The notes beneath the pieces are model-generated. The model was not told the DNA's origin, made no database searches, and was given only the letters and a program-made list of their open reading frames with translations. This document shows positions 8,654 to 16,622 of a DNA stretch of 64,000 nucleotides, in pieces. Within the stretch, counting starts at the first letter, position 1. Each line of letters begins with the position of its first letter. The position numbers were made by a program, and so were the translations under genes. The DNA comes from DASYPQ01 sp036006425. GTDB lineage: Bacteria; Planctomycetota; UBA1135; GCA-002686595. The stretch spans positions 124,001 to 188,000 of the forward strand of contig DASYPQ010000022.1 in NCBI GenBank assembly GCA_036006425.1, in the 5' to 3' direction.

Positions 8654-9682
8654 GTGCTGCTCCTCGCCCTCGCCGCGACGTTCCTCCAGGCGCCCGACGC
8701 CGAGTCCGCGGCATTCGACGCCGCGTTCGCCCTGAAGAAGCAGCAGAAACCCGCGCTCGCCGCCGCCGCGTTCGAGGACATCGCGCGCAAGTTCCCGAAC
8801 TCGCCGCGGCTCGGGGAAGCGATCGTCGAGTCCGGCGTCGGCTGGTTCGGCTCCGGCCGCGATCAGCAGGTGCTCAATCGCGCGACTCCGGGCAGCACGG
8901 AGGCGTTCGCGAAGGCGCGCAAGATCTTCGAGGACTTCGTGCGGGATCACGCCCAGGACGGCTCCGCCGGCCGCGCGCAGTACATGGTCGGGTCCACCGA
9001 CTTCTTCCTGGGCGACCTCGCGGGCGCGGAGGCCGACTACGACGCGGTGCTCGTGAAGTTCCCCCGCGACGCGAAGTACGTGCCGAAAGCGCTCGAGCGC
9101 CGTGCCGCGATGCGGCGGCATCTCCTCGTGACCGACACGGCGATCTCCGACCTCGAGCGGTACGTGAAGGAGTTCCCGGCCGGCGAGGAGCTCGCGTCCG
9201 TGAGGAAGTACCTCGAGTTCGGCGCGATGCTCGAGAAGCCCGCGCCGCCGTTGAGCGTGCAGGCCTGGATCCAGGGCGGTCCGACGGACCTCGCGAAGCT
9301 CCGGGGCGAGGTCGTCGGTCTCTACTTCTTCGCCACCTGGTGCGAGAAGTGCGAGAAGCAGCGCCCGTTCGTCCTCGATCTCGAGCGTCGGTACGCGCCG
9401 GCGGGACTCGTCCTCGTCGGCATCGTCAACGATCTCCAGAAGCAGACCGTCGCGAACGTCGCGCCGTGGCTCGTGAAGAACGAGATCAAGTTCCCGGTGA
9501 TGATGGACGCGAGCCAGGGGACCGCGAGCGCGCACCACGTCGGGACGATCCCCGACCTCGTCCTGATCGACAAGGCGGGCAAGGTCCGCTGGCACGACAA
9601 TCCGGCGAACCTGTGGGACTACACGATCGAGACGCTGCTCGCCGAGGACCCGGCGGGTCCCGCTCCGCCCCCGAAGAAGTGA
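8654..9682 (+). CDS. Secreted TPR-thioredoxin (TlpA-like) protein
   Basis: 342 residues from GTG 8654, chosen because it gives a compact signal peptide (LLLALAATFLQA); an alternative GTG lies at 8627. Residues 20-190 are helical TPR-like repeats (outer-membrane-lipoprotein/YbgF style: FPNSPRLGEA, FPRDAKYVPKALER). Residues about 200-335 are a TlpA/ResA-type thioredoxin fold with the redox pair WCEKC (C230/C233) and a cis-Pro region near GTIPDLVLID. Likely role: extracytoplasmic thiol-disulfide exchange, perhaps in protein folding or cytochrome maturation. It overlaps the next gene by 4 bases (GTGA), so the two are probably co-translated. Confidence 0.85.
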   Translation: MLLLALAATFLQAPDAESAAFDAAFALKKQQKPALAAAAFEDIARKFPNSPRLGEAIVESGVGWFGSGRDQQVLNRATPGSTEAFAKARKIFEDFVRDHAQDGSAGRAQYMVGSTDFFLGDLAGAEADYDAVLVKFPRDAKYVPKALERRAAMRRHLLVTDTAISDLERYVKEFPAGEELASVRKYLEFGAMLEKPAPPLSVQAWIQGGPTDLAKLRGEVVGLYFFATWCEKCEKQRPFVLDLERRYAPAGLVLVGIVNDLQKQTVANVAPWLVKNEIKFPVMMDASQGTASAHHVGTIPDLVLIDKAGKVRWHDNPANLWDYTIETLLAEDPAGPAPPPKK

Positions 9683-10239
9683 GGATCTGCGTCTTCTGCG
9701 GATCGAACCCGGGTGTGCGTCCCGAGTACGCCCGGGCGGCGCGCGATCTCGGGTCGCTGCTCGCGCGGCGCGGGATCGGGCTCGTCTATGGCGGCGGCGC
9801 GGTCGGCCTCATGGGAGCGGTCGCCGATGCGGCGCTCGAGGCGGGCGGCGCGGTGGTCGGGGTCATCCCGCAGACGCTCGTCGCGCGCGAGCTCGCGCAT
9901 CCCGGGCTCACGGAACTGCGGATCGTGCGCACGATGCACGAGCGCAAGGCGACGATGGCGGACCTCTCGACCGCATTCGTCACGCTCCCGGGGGGCTTCG
10001 GCACGCTCGACGAGACCTGCGAGATGCTGTCGTGGGCGCAGCTCGGCATCCACGCGAAGCCCTGCGGCCTCCTGAACGTCGCAGGCTACTTCGATCCGCT
10101 GCTCGCGTTCCTCGAGCGCGCGGAGAAGGAAGGGTTCCTGCACGCCGAGCACCGCGCGCTCGTGGTGCAGGAAACGGATCCCGCGCGGCTCGTCGAGCAG
10201 CTCCTCGGGCGACTCGTCAGCGACCCGCCTCGACCTTGA
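9679..10239 (+). CDS. LOG-family (TIGR00730) Rossmann-fold phosphoribohydrolase
   Basis: 186 residues from GTG 9679, overlapping the previous stop as GTGA. The sequence shows both hallmarks of the LOG/lysine-decarboxylase-like family: GGGAVGLMGAVA in the nucleotide-binding turn and PGGFGTLDE (PGGxGTxxE), which carries the catalytic Glu. Proteins of this family cleave nucleoside 5'-monophosphates to base and ribose 5-phosphate; plant and actinobacterial members make active cytokinins. In this organism a nucleotide-salvage role is more likely. Length matches the short (about 180-195 residue) bacterial members. Its end overlaps the convergent downstream gene by 23 bp. Confidence 0.9.
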   Translation: MRICVFCGSNPGVRPEYARAARDLGSLLARRGIGLVYGGGAVGLMGAVADAALEAGGAVVGVIPQTLVARELAHPGLTELRIVRTMHERKATMADLSTAFVTLPGGFGTLDETCEMLSWAQLGIHAKPCGLLNVAGYFDPLLAFLERAEKEGFLHAEHRALVVQETDPARLVEQLLGRLVSDPPRP

Positions 10240-10990
10240 GCGAGACGAAACTGAAGGTCGCGACCTGCGGACCTTCGGAGACGCGGATCGTCGAGGGGAA
10301 CGAGAGGCTCCCCGCCTTCTGGTACGTGTACTCCGCGTGCGATTCCTTGCCGGCGGGAGTGCGCGTGTCGAGACGCGAGAGCGCGAACTTGCCCGGGACG
10401 ACCTCCACGTACTTCATGCGGTACGCGAGATCCGCTCCGTCGATCGAATCGGGGAGCTCCGTCCGCTTGTTCAAGTGGATCGAGGACTTGTCCTTCTCGT
10501 CCTTCCCCGTGACCGTGACGATCACGGAATCGCCGCGCTCCTCCGCGCCGACGACCGTGCCGCCCTTGTGGAGGAGGCTCGCGTCGTGCAACGGGAGTCC
10601 CTGGAACGCGTGCGAGATCAAGGTGGCGATGCCGGCCTTCATCTTGTCCGACGCGGCCTTCCCGCGCGGATCCGACGGCTCGTAGCTCAGGTCGACGTCC
10701 GTCTGGACGACCCCGGTCCCCGTGTCCATCGTGCACTTGATCTCGATGTGCCGGAGCGCGTCGACCCAGCGACTCTTGTCGGGATCGGCCGCGACGGCGG
10801 GATCCTTCTCGAGCGCGGCGATGGCGGGCTCGAGCATGTTCGTCCGCACCTGGAAGCTCACGCGGACGCCCGGGCTCGGCCAGACGTACAGGTGAGCCTG
10901 CGATTTCGCGAGCCAACCCGTCCCGTCGACGGCGGTGTCCGGGGCGAGCGGCGCGAACGTGAGCAACGCGAGCAGAAGTGCGGTCACCAT
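10217..10990 (-). CDS. Secreted protein of unknown function
   Basis: 257 residues beginning with a signal peptide (MVTALLLALLTFAPLAPDTA). The rest is mixed beta-rich sequence without a motif I recognise: a WPSPGVRVSF segment, a run of Lys/Asp-rich strands, and a TFSFVSLKVEAG ending. No cysteine pairs or membrane helices after the leader. It converges with and overlaps the LOG-family gene. The N-terminal start fits the signal peptide. Probably periplasmic; no function proposed. Confidence 0.75.
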   Translation of the reverse strand: MVTALLLALLTFAPLAPDTAVDGTGWLAKSQAHLYVWPSPGVRVSFQVRTNMLEPAIAALEKDPAVAADPDKSRWVDALRHIEIKCTMDTGTGVVQTDVDLSYEPSDPRGKAASDKMKAGIATLISHAFQGLPLHDASLLHKGGTVVGAEERGDSVIVTVTGKDEKDKSSIHLNKRTELPDSIDGADLAYRMKYVEVVPGKFALSRLDTRTPAGKESHAEYTYQKAGSLSFPSTIRVSEGPQVATFSFVSLKVEAGR

Positions 10991-11064
10991 CGGTCTTCCT
11001 CCGACGGCCTCCTCGACGCGCGCCGGGTGCGAACTTGAGGCTGCGCCCCTTCAGGACGCCGACC

Positions 11065-12981
11065 CTACCGGTGGAACTCGGGGAGCACCTCGACGCGCGC
11101 GTGCTTGCGCAACTCGTTCCGGTAGGCCGCGAGGTCCGCGGGCAGCGGTCGCTCCGTCCGCAGCTCCTCCTCGAGCTCCTTCGCGACTTCCTCGAACGTC
11201 ACCTTGCGCTCGGAGGCGACCTGGAAGACGAACCAGTCGTGCCCGACGAGCACCGGCTCCCCGACCTCGCCGGGGTGCATCGCGAGCACCGCCGCCGCGA
11301 CGTCGTTCGGCCACGCGTCCGCGCGGAAACGCGCGGGCAGGAGCCCGCCCTGCCCGCGCGTCTTCGGATCCTCGCTCGCCTCGGAAGCGAGCTTCGCGAA
11401 GTCCTCGCCCGTGCGCGCGCGCGCCGCCAACGCCCGCGCCCGCGCGCGCGTCGCCTCGGAAGCCGTCTCCATCGCACGCGCGAGCTCCTCGCGCGTGAGG
11501 TCATTCGCCGCGGTCGGCGGGTGGACGCGCAACAGGATCATCCGCGCCTCGACGCGGCGGCCTTCCGCTCCGAACTCGCCGAGATACCGGGCGCGCACGT
11601 CCTCGGGTCGGATCGTGCGCTCCTTGAGGAACAGGGCCTCGGTGAGGAGATCGACGCGGGTGCGCCACGTGATCTCGTGCAGGAACGCGTCCTCGGTGCG
11701 CCCGCCGAGCGCGAGGTAGGCGGTCCAGGCCTCGCGGTCGCCCTTGTAGCCGGAGTCGATCCGCTCCTGGACGTACTCGCGCGTGCGGCGCGCGACTTCC
11801 TGCTCGTCGACGACGACTCCCGCGGCGCGCGCCTTGCGGCGCACGAGCCACTCCTGGGCGAAGGGATCCACGCATGTCTCCCCGATCGCGTCGACGAGCC
11901 ACCGCGCGTACACGCCGCGGTCGACGAGGTCGCCGTCGATGCGCAGCACGGGTTCGAACGCCGCGGGAAGCTCGCCGTCGTTCTTCTCCTCGAGCAGCGC
12001 CGGCAGCACCTCGCACCGCACGCCGTCGGCGAGACGATCCTGGACCATGCCGACTTCGTAGGGCTCGGGACCGCGCGCGAGCAGGTCGGCTTCGATTGAG
12101 CGCCGCACGTTCTGGAGCGGCGTGAGGGACACGGACCGCAGCTGCACGATCCACCAGCCGCCGCGCGCGTACGTCGGCTCGAGGATCTCGCCGGGCTTCA
12201 ACGCCTCGAGCGCGTTCAAGAACGCGTTCGGCCAGCCGAAGTGGCTGAAGCCGCCCGCGGGCACGCCGCGACGGTCGCGCGTCTCGGGATCGTCGCTCTC
12301 GCGCGACGCGAGCAAGCCGAAGTCCTCGCCGTGGAGCGCACGCTCCCGCACGGCGCGCGCGCGTTCGAAGGCCGCGTCCATCACCTTCTTGCGACCGGCC
12401 TGCCACTCGTCGCGCGACATGTCCGGCTCGCTCGGGACGACGACCTTGATCCGGATCAACGCCAGGTCGTAGCGCCGTCCCTTCCTCCCGTAGCGCAACT
12501 CCCATTCGCGCTCGATCACGTACTCGGGAACGACGCGGTCGAGGGCCGCGATCGCGCGCGCTTCGAGCTCCGGACGCAGCTCGACGCGCCGCTGGCGGCG
12601 CACGCCGGCCTCGCTCCGGCCCGTGCGCTCGAGCTCCGCGCGCCACTCGTCGGGGCTCCCGAGGAACGCTCCCGCGATGCGCTGGCGGATCTGCTCGTCG
12701 ACCGCGCGATCGACGACGTCCGTCGGAACCTCGACGGAAAGCCGCTTCGCCTCGCGGTCGATCACCCAGTTCTTCACCGCGAAGTCGTGGCTCATGTGCT
12801 CGCCCTGCGTGGCGAGGAGCCAACGGACGAACGCGTCTCCCGGGACGGCCTCGCCGTCGATCGAGAGGAACGGAGCGGAGCCGGGGGTCGCGACCTTTTC
12901 CGAGCGGAGCTCGGTCGGCGCCGCGCCGGCCTGCGCGAGGAGGACGAGGACGAGCGACCACATTGGGAACGAGTATCGCAT
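11065..12981 (-). CDS. Secreted SurA/PpiC-type foldase with two parvulin domains
   Basis: 638 residues from ATG 12981 (ATG 12963, giving MWSLVLVLLAQAGAAP, is an equally good signal-peptide start). The protein is an internal duplication: each half opens with a SurA-N-like strand-helix (LSIDGEAV...FVRWLL near 50; LRIDGDLV...YARWLV near 350) and carries a PpiC parvulin domain (about 185-300 and 480-600) with the typical GEDFGLLA/GEDFAKLA, a glycine turn after it, and L-x-P/H-G-E-[IV] strings. Parvulins isomerise X-Pro bonds; secreted ones act as chaperones for exported proteins. The start lies 35 bp from a divergent gene. Conserved parvulin catalytic His residues were not verified. Confidence 0.85.
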   Translation of the reverse strand: MRYSFPMWSLVLVLLAQAGAAPTELRSEKVATPGSAPFLSIDGEAVPGDAFVRWLLATQGEHMSHDFAVKNWVIDREAKRLSVEVPTDVVDRAVDEQIRQRIAGAFLGSPDEWRAELERTGRSEAGVRRQRRVELRPELEARAIAALDRVVPEYVIEREWELRYGRKGRRYDLALIRIKVVVPSEPDMSRDEWQAGRKKVMDAAFERARAVRERALHGEDFGLLASRESDDPETRDRRGVPAGGFSHFGWPNAFLNALEALKPGEILEPTYARGGWWIVQLRSVSLTPLQNVRRSIEADLLARGPEPYEVGMVQDRLADGVRCEVLPALLEEKNDGELPAAFEPVLRIDGDLVDRGVYARWLVDAIGETCVDPFAQEWLVRRKARAAGVVVDEQEVARRTREYVQERIDSGYKGDREAWTAYLALGGRTEDAFLHEITWRTRVDLLTEALFLKERTIRPEDVRARYLGEFGAEGRRVEARMILLRVHPPTAANDLTREELARAMETASEATRARARALAARARTGEDFAKLASEASEDPKTRGQGGLLPARFRADAWPNDVAAAVLAMHPGEVGEPVLVGHDWFVFQVASERKVTFEEVAKELEEELRTERPLPADLAAYRNELRKHARVEVLPEFHR

Positions 12982-13016
12982 ACCGTGCTCGAGCCGGTCG
13001 CCGGTATCCTCCGCGC

Positions 13017-14885
13017 GTGAACGCGGATCCCCGGCGCGCCGGAAGGCTCGGATGGCTCTTCGCGCTTCTGTGCGTCGCGCTCGCATCGACTCTGCGCATC
13101 CACGCGGCGCTCTCCGATCCGGGCTTCGACCGCGCGAATCCGATCGGGATGCTGCGCAGCGACCCGGGGCTCGTCGACTACGTCGCGGAGAGGATCGACG
13201 CGGCGCACGGGCTCGCGCCCGCGGACTTCCGCGCGGACCCGCGCATCGAGTACCCCGAATCGACGGACGTCCCGGCGACGTTCGCCGTCGGCCAGGAGTT
13301 CGTCGTCGCGTGGGCGCACCGGATCTTCGCGCCCGCGTCGCCTCTCCACGTCACCGCTCTGTGGGTCATGGGGATCTGGGCGAGCCTCGCGGGCCTCGCG
13401 GTGTACGGACTCGCGTTCGAGCTCTGCGGGAGCGCGGCGTGGGCGATCCTCGCGTGCGCGCTGTACGCGGCGCTGCCGGCCAACTACCGGACGGTCGGCT
13501 GGATCTTCATGAACGAGGACTTCAGCGTCCCCTGGTTCGCCTTCCATCTGTGGCTCCTCGCCCGCGCCGCGCGCGTCCGCACGCCTCTCGCGTTCGTGCT
13601 CGCCGCCGTGCCCTTGGGCTGCGCCGTCTCGACGTGGCACGCGATGTCGTTCTTCGCGGCGCTGGAAGCCCTGTGCGTGTTCGCGTGGTTCCTCGCGACC
13701 GGGCGCAATCCGTTCGCCGCGCGCGGCGCGTCGCTGTTCCTCGCGACGCTGCTCGTCTTCGCGGCGTGCGTCCCGGTGCTGCGCAGCACGCTCTTCGCCC
13801 TCTCGCTGCCGATGCAGATCGGCCTCGGGATGGCCGCGGCCGCACTCTTCGGAAGCAAGCACCCGCGCGCGATCGCGTGCGCCGCGGTCGCGGTCGCGTT
13901 CGCGGCGGCGCTGGCGTGGTCGCGGTTCCACGGCGGCGGGATCGGCGAGTACGGACACGTCTTCGCGCTCCTCGCGGAGAAGATCCGCCACCTCGGACGA
14001 CTCCCCGCCGACCCGGCGGAGCTCTCCGTCGAAGTGCGGATGATGTGGCAGGGTCCGTTCGCGACACTGGATCCCGCCGACGGGCTGAGGCTCCTCGGCG
14101 TCGGCGTCCTGGCGCTCGTGCCCGCCGCGGGCGCCGTTCTCGGACGCGCGCACGAAGGCGATGCGCGCGACCGCGTGCTCGCGCTGTTCGCATGCGCGTC
14201 GATCCCGGTCGCGTGGCTCGTCGAGAGGACGATCCTCTTGCCCGGGCTCACGCTGCCCGTCGTGGGAGCCGTCGCCGCGTCGCGGTTCGCGCAGCCGCGC
14301 GGACGCGCCGTCGCCATCTCGCTCGCGTCCGCCGCCGTGCTCGTCCAGGCGTGGACGTGCGTGCGCGGCATCGAAGGGACGCCGAATCCCTGGTACGCGC
14401 CGCCGCAGCGCGCTGCCGAGATCCGGGCGCTCGTCGACGCGATCCCCCGCGTCGTCCCCGACGGCGAGGCGATCGCAGCGGACTTCATGAGCTCGACGGC
14501 GATCCTCGCGCACACGCGGCACCCGATCCTCTTCCAGCCGAAATGGGAGTCGCGGCGGACGCGCGCGCGCGCGGTCGAGCTGTTCGAGACGTTCTACTCC
14601 CGCGGCCCCGACGATCTCCGCCACCTTCTCGCGACGAAGTACCGGTGCCGCTACCTCGTCGTCGATCGCAGCTTCTTCGGCCTCCAGCGCGCGTCGCTCT
14701 ACGTCGGAGGATCGCGCGACGGGAAGGTCGCGCCCGGGAGCTGCGCGGACGTCCTGCTCAGCCGGCAGGCGTCTGTTCTCGAAGCAATCCCCGGATACAA
14801 GCTCGTCTACCGGAGCCCGGAGGGGATCCGCTACCGCGACGGCTCGAGCACCGACTTCTACCGGATCTTCGAGCTCGCCCCCTGA
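13017..14885 (+). CDS. STT3/GT-C-like multi-spanning membrane protein
   Basis: 622 residues from GTG 13017, in frame with ATG 12963, which would overlap the divergent gene. A first helix (GWLFALLCVALAS) is followed by a long outward loop (DPGFDRANPIGMLRSD...EYPESTDVPATF), about ten helices, and a soluble C-terminal part (about 490-622). The order resembles GT-C fold enzymes, particularly STT3/AglB/PglB oligosaccharyltransferases. These have an acidic first loop and a second acidic motif, here perhaps MNEDFSVPWF. I do not see a WWDYG motif, so a different GT-C transferase is possible. Likely role: transfer of a lipid-linked sugar outside the membrane. No glycan gene cluster surrounds it. Confidence 0.6.
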   Translation: MNADPRRAGRLGWLFALLCVALASTLRIHAALSDPGFDRANPIGMLRSDPGLVDYVAERIDAAHGLAPADFRADPRIEYPESTDVPATFAVGQEFVVAWAHRIFAPASPLHVTALWVMGIWASLAGLAVYGLAFELCGSAAWAILACALYAALPANYRTVGWIFMNEDFSVPWFAFHLWLLARAARVRTPLAFVLAAVPLGCAVSTWHAMSFFAALEALCVFAWFLATGRNPFAARGASLFLATLLVFAACVPVLRSTLFALSLPMQIGLGMAAAALFGSKHPRAIACAAVAVAFAAALAWSRFHGGGIGEYGHVFALLAEKIRHLGRLPADPAELSVEVRMMWQGPFATLDPADGLRLLGVGVLALVPAAGAVLGRAHEGDARDRVLALFACASIPVAWLVERTILLPGLTLPVVGAVAASRFAQPRGRAVAISLASAAVLVQAWTCVRGIEGTPNPWYAPPQRAAEIRALVDAIPRVVPDGEAIAADFMSSTAILAHTRHPILFQPKWESRRTRARAVELFETFYSRGPDDLRHLLATKYRCRYLVVDRSFFGLQRASLYVGGSRDGKVAPGSCADVLLSRQASVLEAIPGYKLVYRSPEGIRYRDGSSTDFYRIFELAP

Positions 14886-14919
14886 GGGGCGCGTCTACCA
14901 TCAGGCCCGGATCAAGGTT

Positions 14920-14933
14920 CGGTCAAAAGACCG
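14920..14933 (+). terminator. Small hairpin after the STT3-like gene
   Basis: CGGTC-AAAA-GACCG, a 5-bp stem with an A4 loop, 35 bases after the stop and upstream of the phosphate operon. No T-run follows. Either a weak terminator or a leader hairpin. Confidence 0.25.
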
Positions 14934-15001
14934 CCCCGCGCGCGGCGTTTCCTGCGGATTCCCCCGGGAAGCCGCGACCCGGCCCTCCCCCCCATCCAGC
15001 C

Positions 15002-15625
15002 ATGTTCAACGTCATCCCGAGAGACCAGGTTTTCTTCGATCTCTTCGAGAAGGCCGCCGGCAATGCGCACGAGTGCACCGGCGCGCTGGTGGAGTTCCTC
15101 GACCGCTTCGACGACCTGGGCAGTCGCGCCCGCAAGGTCAAGGACCTCGAGCACGTCGGCGACGAGCTGACCCACGAGACGATCGAGCGGTTGAACCAGA
15201 CGTTCATCACGCCGCTCGACCGCGAGGACATCCACGAGCTCGCGTGCCGAGTCGACGACATCCTCGACCTCGTCGACACGGCCGTCGACCGGATCGTGCT
15301 GTTCAAGATCGAGAAGCCGATCCAACCGGCGAAGGACCTCGCTCAATGCCTGGTCCGGTCCACTGCGCTGATCCGCGACATGATGCCCATGCTGCGCAAC
15401 ATGAAAGGCGTCGAGTCCGTGCGCCAGAAGACGCGCGAGGTCCACCGACTGGAGAACGAAGCCGACCGGATCGAGCAGGTCGCGCTGGCGAGCCTCTTCG
15501 AGAACGGGGAGGACCCGAAGTACATCATCAAGTGGATGAACATCATCGAGACGCTCGAGACCGCCACGGACCGCTGCGAAGACGTCGCGAACGTCATCGA
15601 AGGGATCGTGTTGAAGAATGTCTGA
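15002..15625 (+). CDS. DUF47/PhoU-like accessory protein of Pit transporter
   Basis: 207 residues, ATG 15002. All-helical sequence with paired acidic/His residues typical of the DUF47 (TIGR00153) branch of PhoU-like proteins: DLEHVGDELTHE near residue 50, ACRVDDILDLVD near 85, NEADRIEQVA near 155 and TATDRCEDVANVIEGI near the end. These Asp/Glu repeats bind metals in PhoU folds. DUF47 proteins are encoded next to Pit phosphate transporters and are thought to modulate them. Here the stop overlaps the start of pit by 8 bp, supporting the pairing. Confidence 0.93.
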   Translation: MFNVIPRDQVFFDLFEKAAGNAHECTGALVEFLDRFDDLGSRARKVKDLEHVGDELTHETIERLNQTFITPLDREDIHELACRVDDILDLVDTAVDRIVLFKIEKPIQPAKDLAQCLVRSTALIRDMMPMLRNMKGVESVRQKTREVHRLENEADRIEQVALASLFENGEDPKYIIKWMNIIETLETATDRCEDVANVIEGIVLKNV

Positions 15626-16622
15626 AACCTGGGTGGTGTGGTCGATCATCGCGCTCGCCCTCTCGTTCGACTTCATCAACGGCTTCCACGACGCGGCGAA
15701 CTCGATCGCGACGGTCGTCTCGACACGCGTGCTCTCGCCGCACGCCGCCGTCGCGTGGGCGGCGTTCTTCAACTTCATCGCGTTCCTGTTCTTCGGCCTG
15801 CACGTCGCGAAGACGATCGGGAAAGGGACCGTCGACCCGCAGTACATCACGCTCGCCGTCGTGACCGCCGGCCTCGTCGGCGCGATCGTGTGGGACCTCC
15901 TGACGTGGTGGTGGGGACTGCCCGCGAGCTCCTCGCACGCGCTCGTCGGCGGACTCTCGGGCGCGGCCCTCGTGCACGCCGGGCCGAAAGCGCTGGTCGC
16001 CGGGGGCCTCGTGAAGATCGGAGCGTTCATCTTCATCGCCCCGCTCCTCGGTCTCGTCATGGGGTTCGGCCTGATGGTCGCGATCTACTGGCTCCTGCGG
16101 CGCGCGTCGCCGACGCGCGTCGGCAAGACCTTCCGGCGGCTGCAGCTCGTCTCGGCCGCGGCGTACAGCCTCGGCCACGGAGGGAACGATGCGCAGAAGA
16201 CCATGGGGATCATCTTCGTCGTGATGATCGCGGCCGGTTGGCTGCCCGCGTCAGAGGCGGCGCCGCCCTTGTGGGTCGTGCTCGCGTGCCACGCGGCGAT
16301 GGGCCTCGGGACCCTGATGGGCGGCTGGCGCATCGTGCGGACGATGGGCCAGAAGATCTGCAAGCTCCAACCCGTGAACGGGTTCGCGGCGGAGACCGCC
16401 GGCGCGCTGACCCTGTACGGAGCCACGGCCCTCGGGATCCCGGTCTCGACGACGCACACGATCACCGGGGCAATCGTCGGAGTGGGAGCGACGCGCGGCC
16501 TGCACGCGGTAAAGTGGGGCGTTGCGACGCGCGTCGTATGGGCATGGGTGCTGACGATCCCGGCCGCCGCCGCTGTCGGCGCGGCGATGTCGTGCCTCTT
16601 CGCCTTCCTCGGCTGGCACTGA
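15618..16622 (+). CDS. pit: Inorganic phosphate transporter, Pit family
   Basis: 334 residues, about ten membrane helices. The duplicated Pit signature is clear: NGFHDAANSIATVVSTRVLSP near the N-terminus and GHGGNDAQKTMGI in the middle (GANDVAN-like motifs), each followed by helices and a PVSTTHTITGAIVGVG string near the C-terminal half. Pit proteins import metal-phosphate with protons in the cytoplasmic membrane. Overlap with the DUF47 gene shows an operon; no Pho-box-like repeat was identified upstream. Length is short but normal for the small Pit branch. Confidence 0.95.
   Translation: MSETWVVWSIIALALSFDFINGFHDAANSIATVVSTRVLSPHAAVAWAAFFNFIAFLFFGLHVAKTIGKGTVDPQYITLAVVTAGLVGAIVWDLLTWWWGLPASSSHALVGGLSGAALVHAGPKALVAGGLVKIGAFIFIAPLLGLVMGFGLMVAIYWLLRRASPTRVGKTFRRLQLVSAAAYSLGHGGNDAQKTMGIIFVVMIAAGWLPASEAAPPLWVVLACHAAMGLGTLMGGWRIVRTMGQKICKLQPVNGFAAETAGALTLYGATALGIPVSTTHTITGAIVGVGATRGLHAVKWGVATRVVWAWVLTIPAAAAVGAAMSCLFAFLGWH

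Noticed and set aside
12792..14624. Long minus-strand frame over the STT3-like gene
   Set aside because: The plus-strand product has proper membrane helices; the minus frame has low-complexity basic and acidic sequence.
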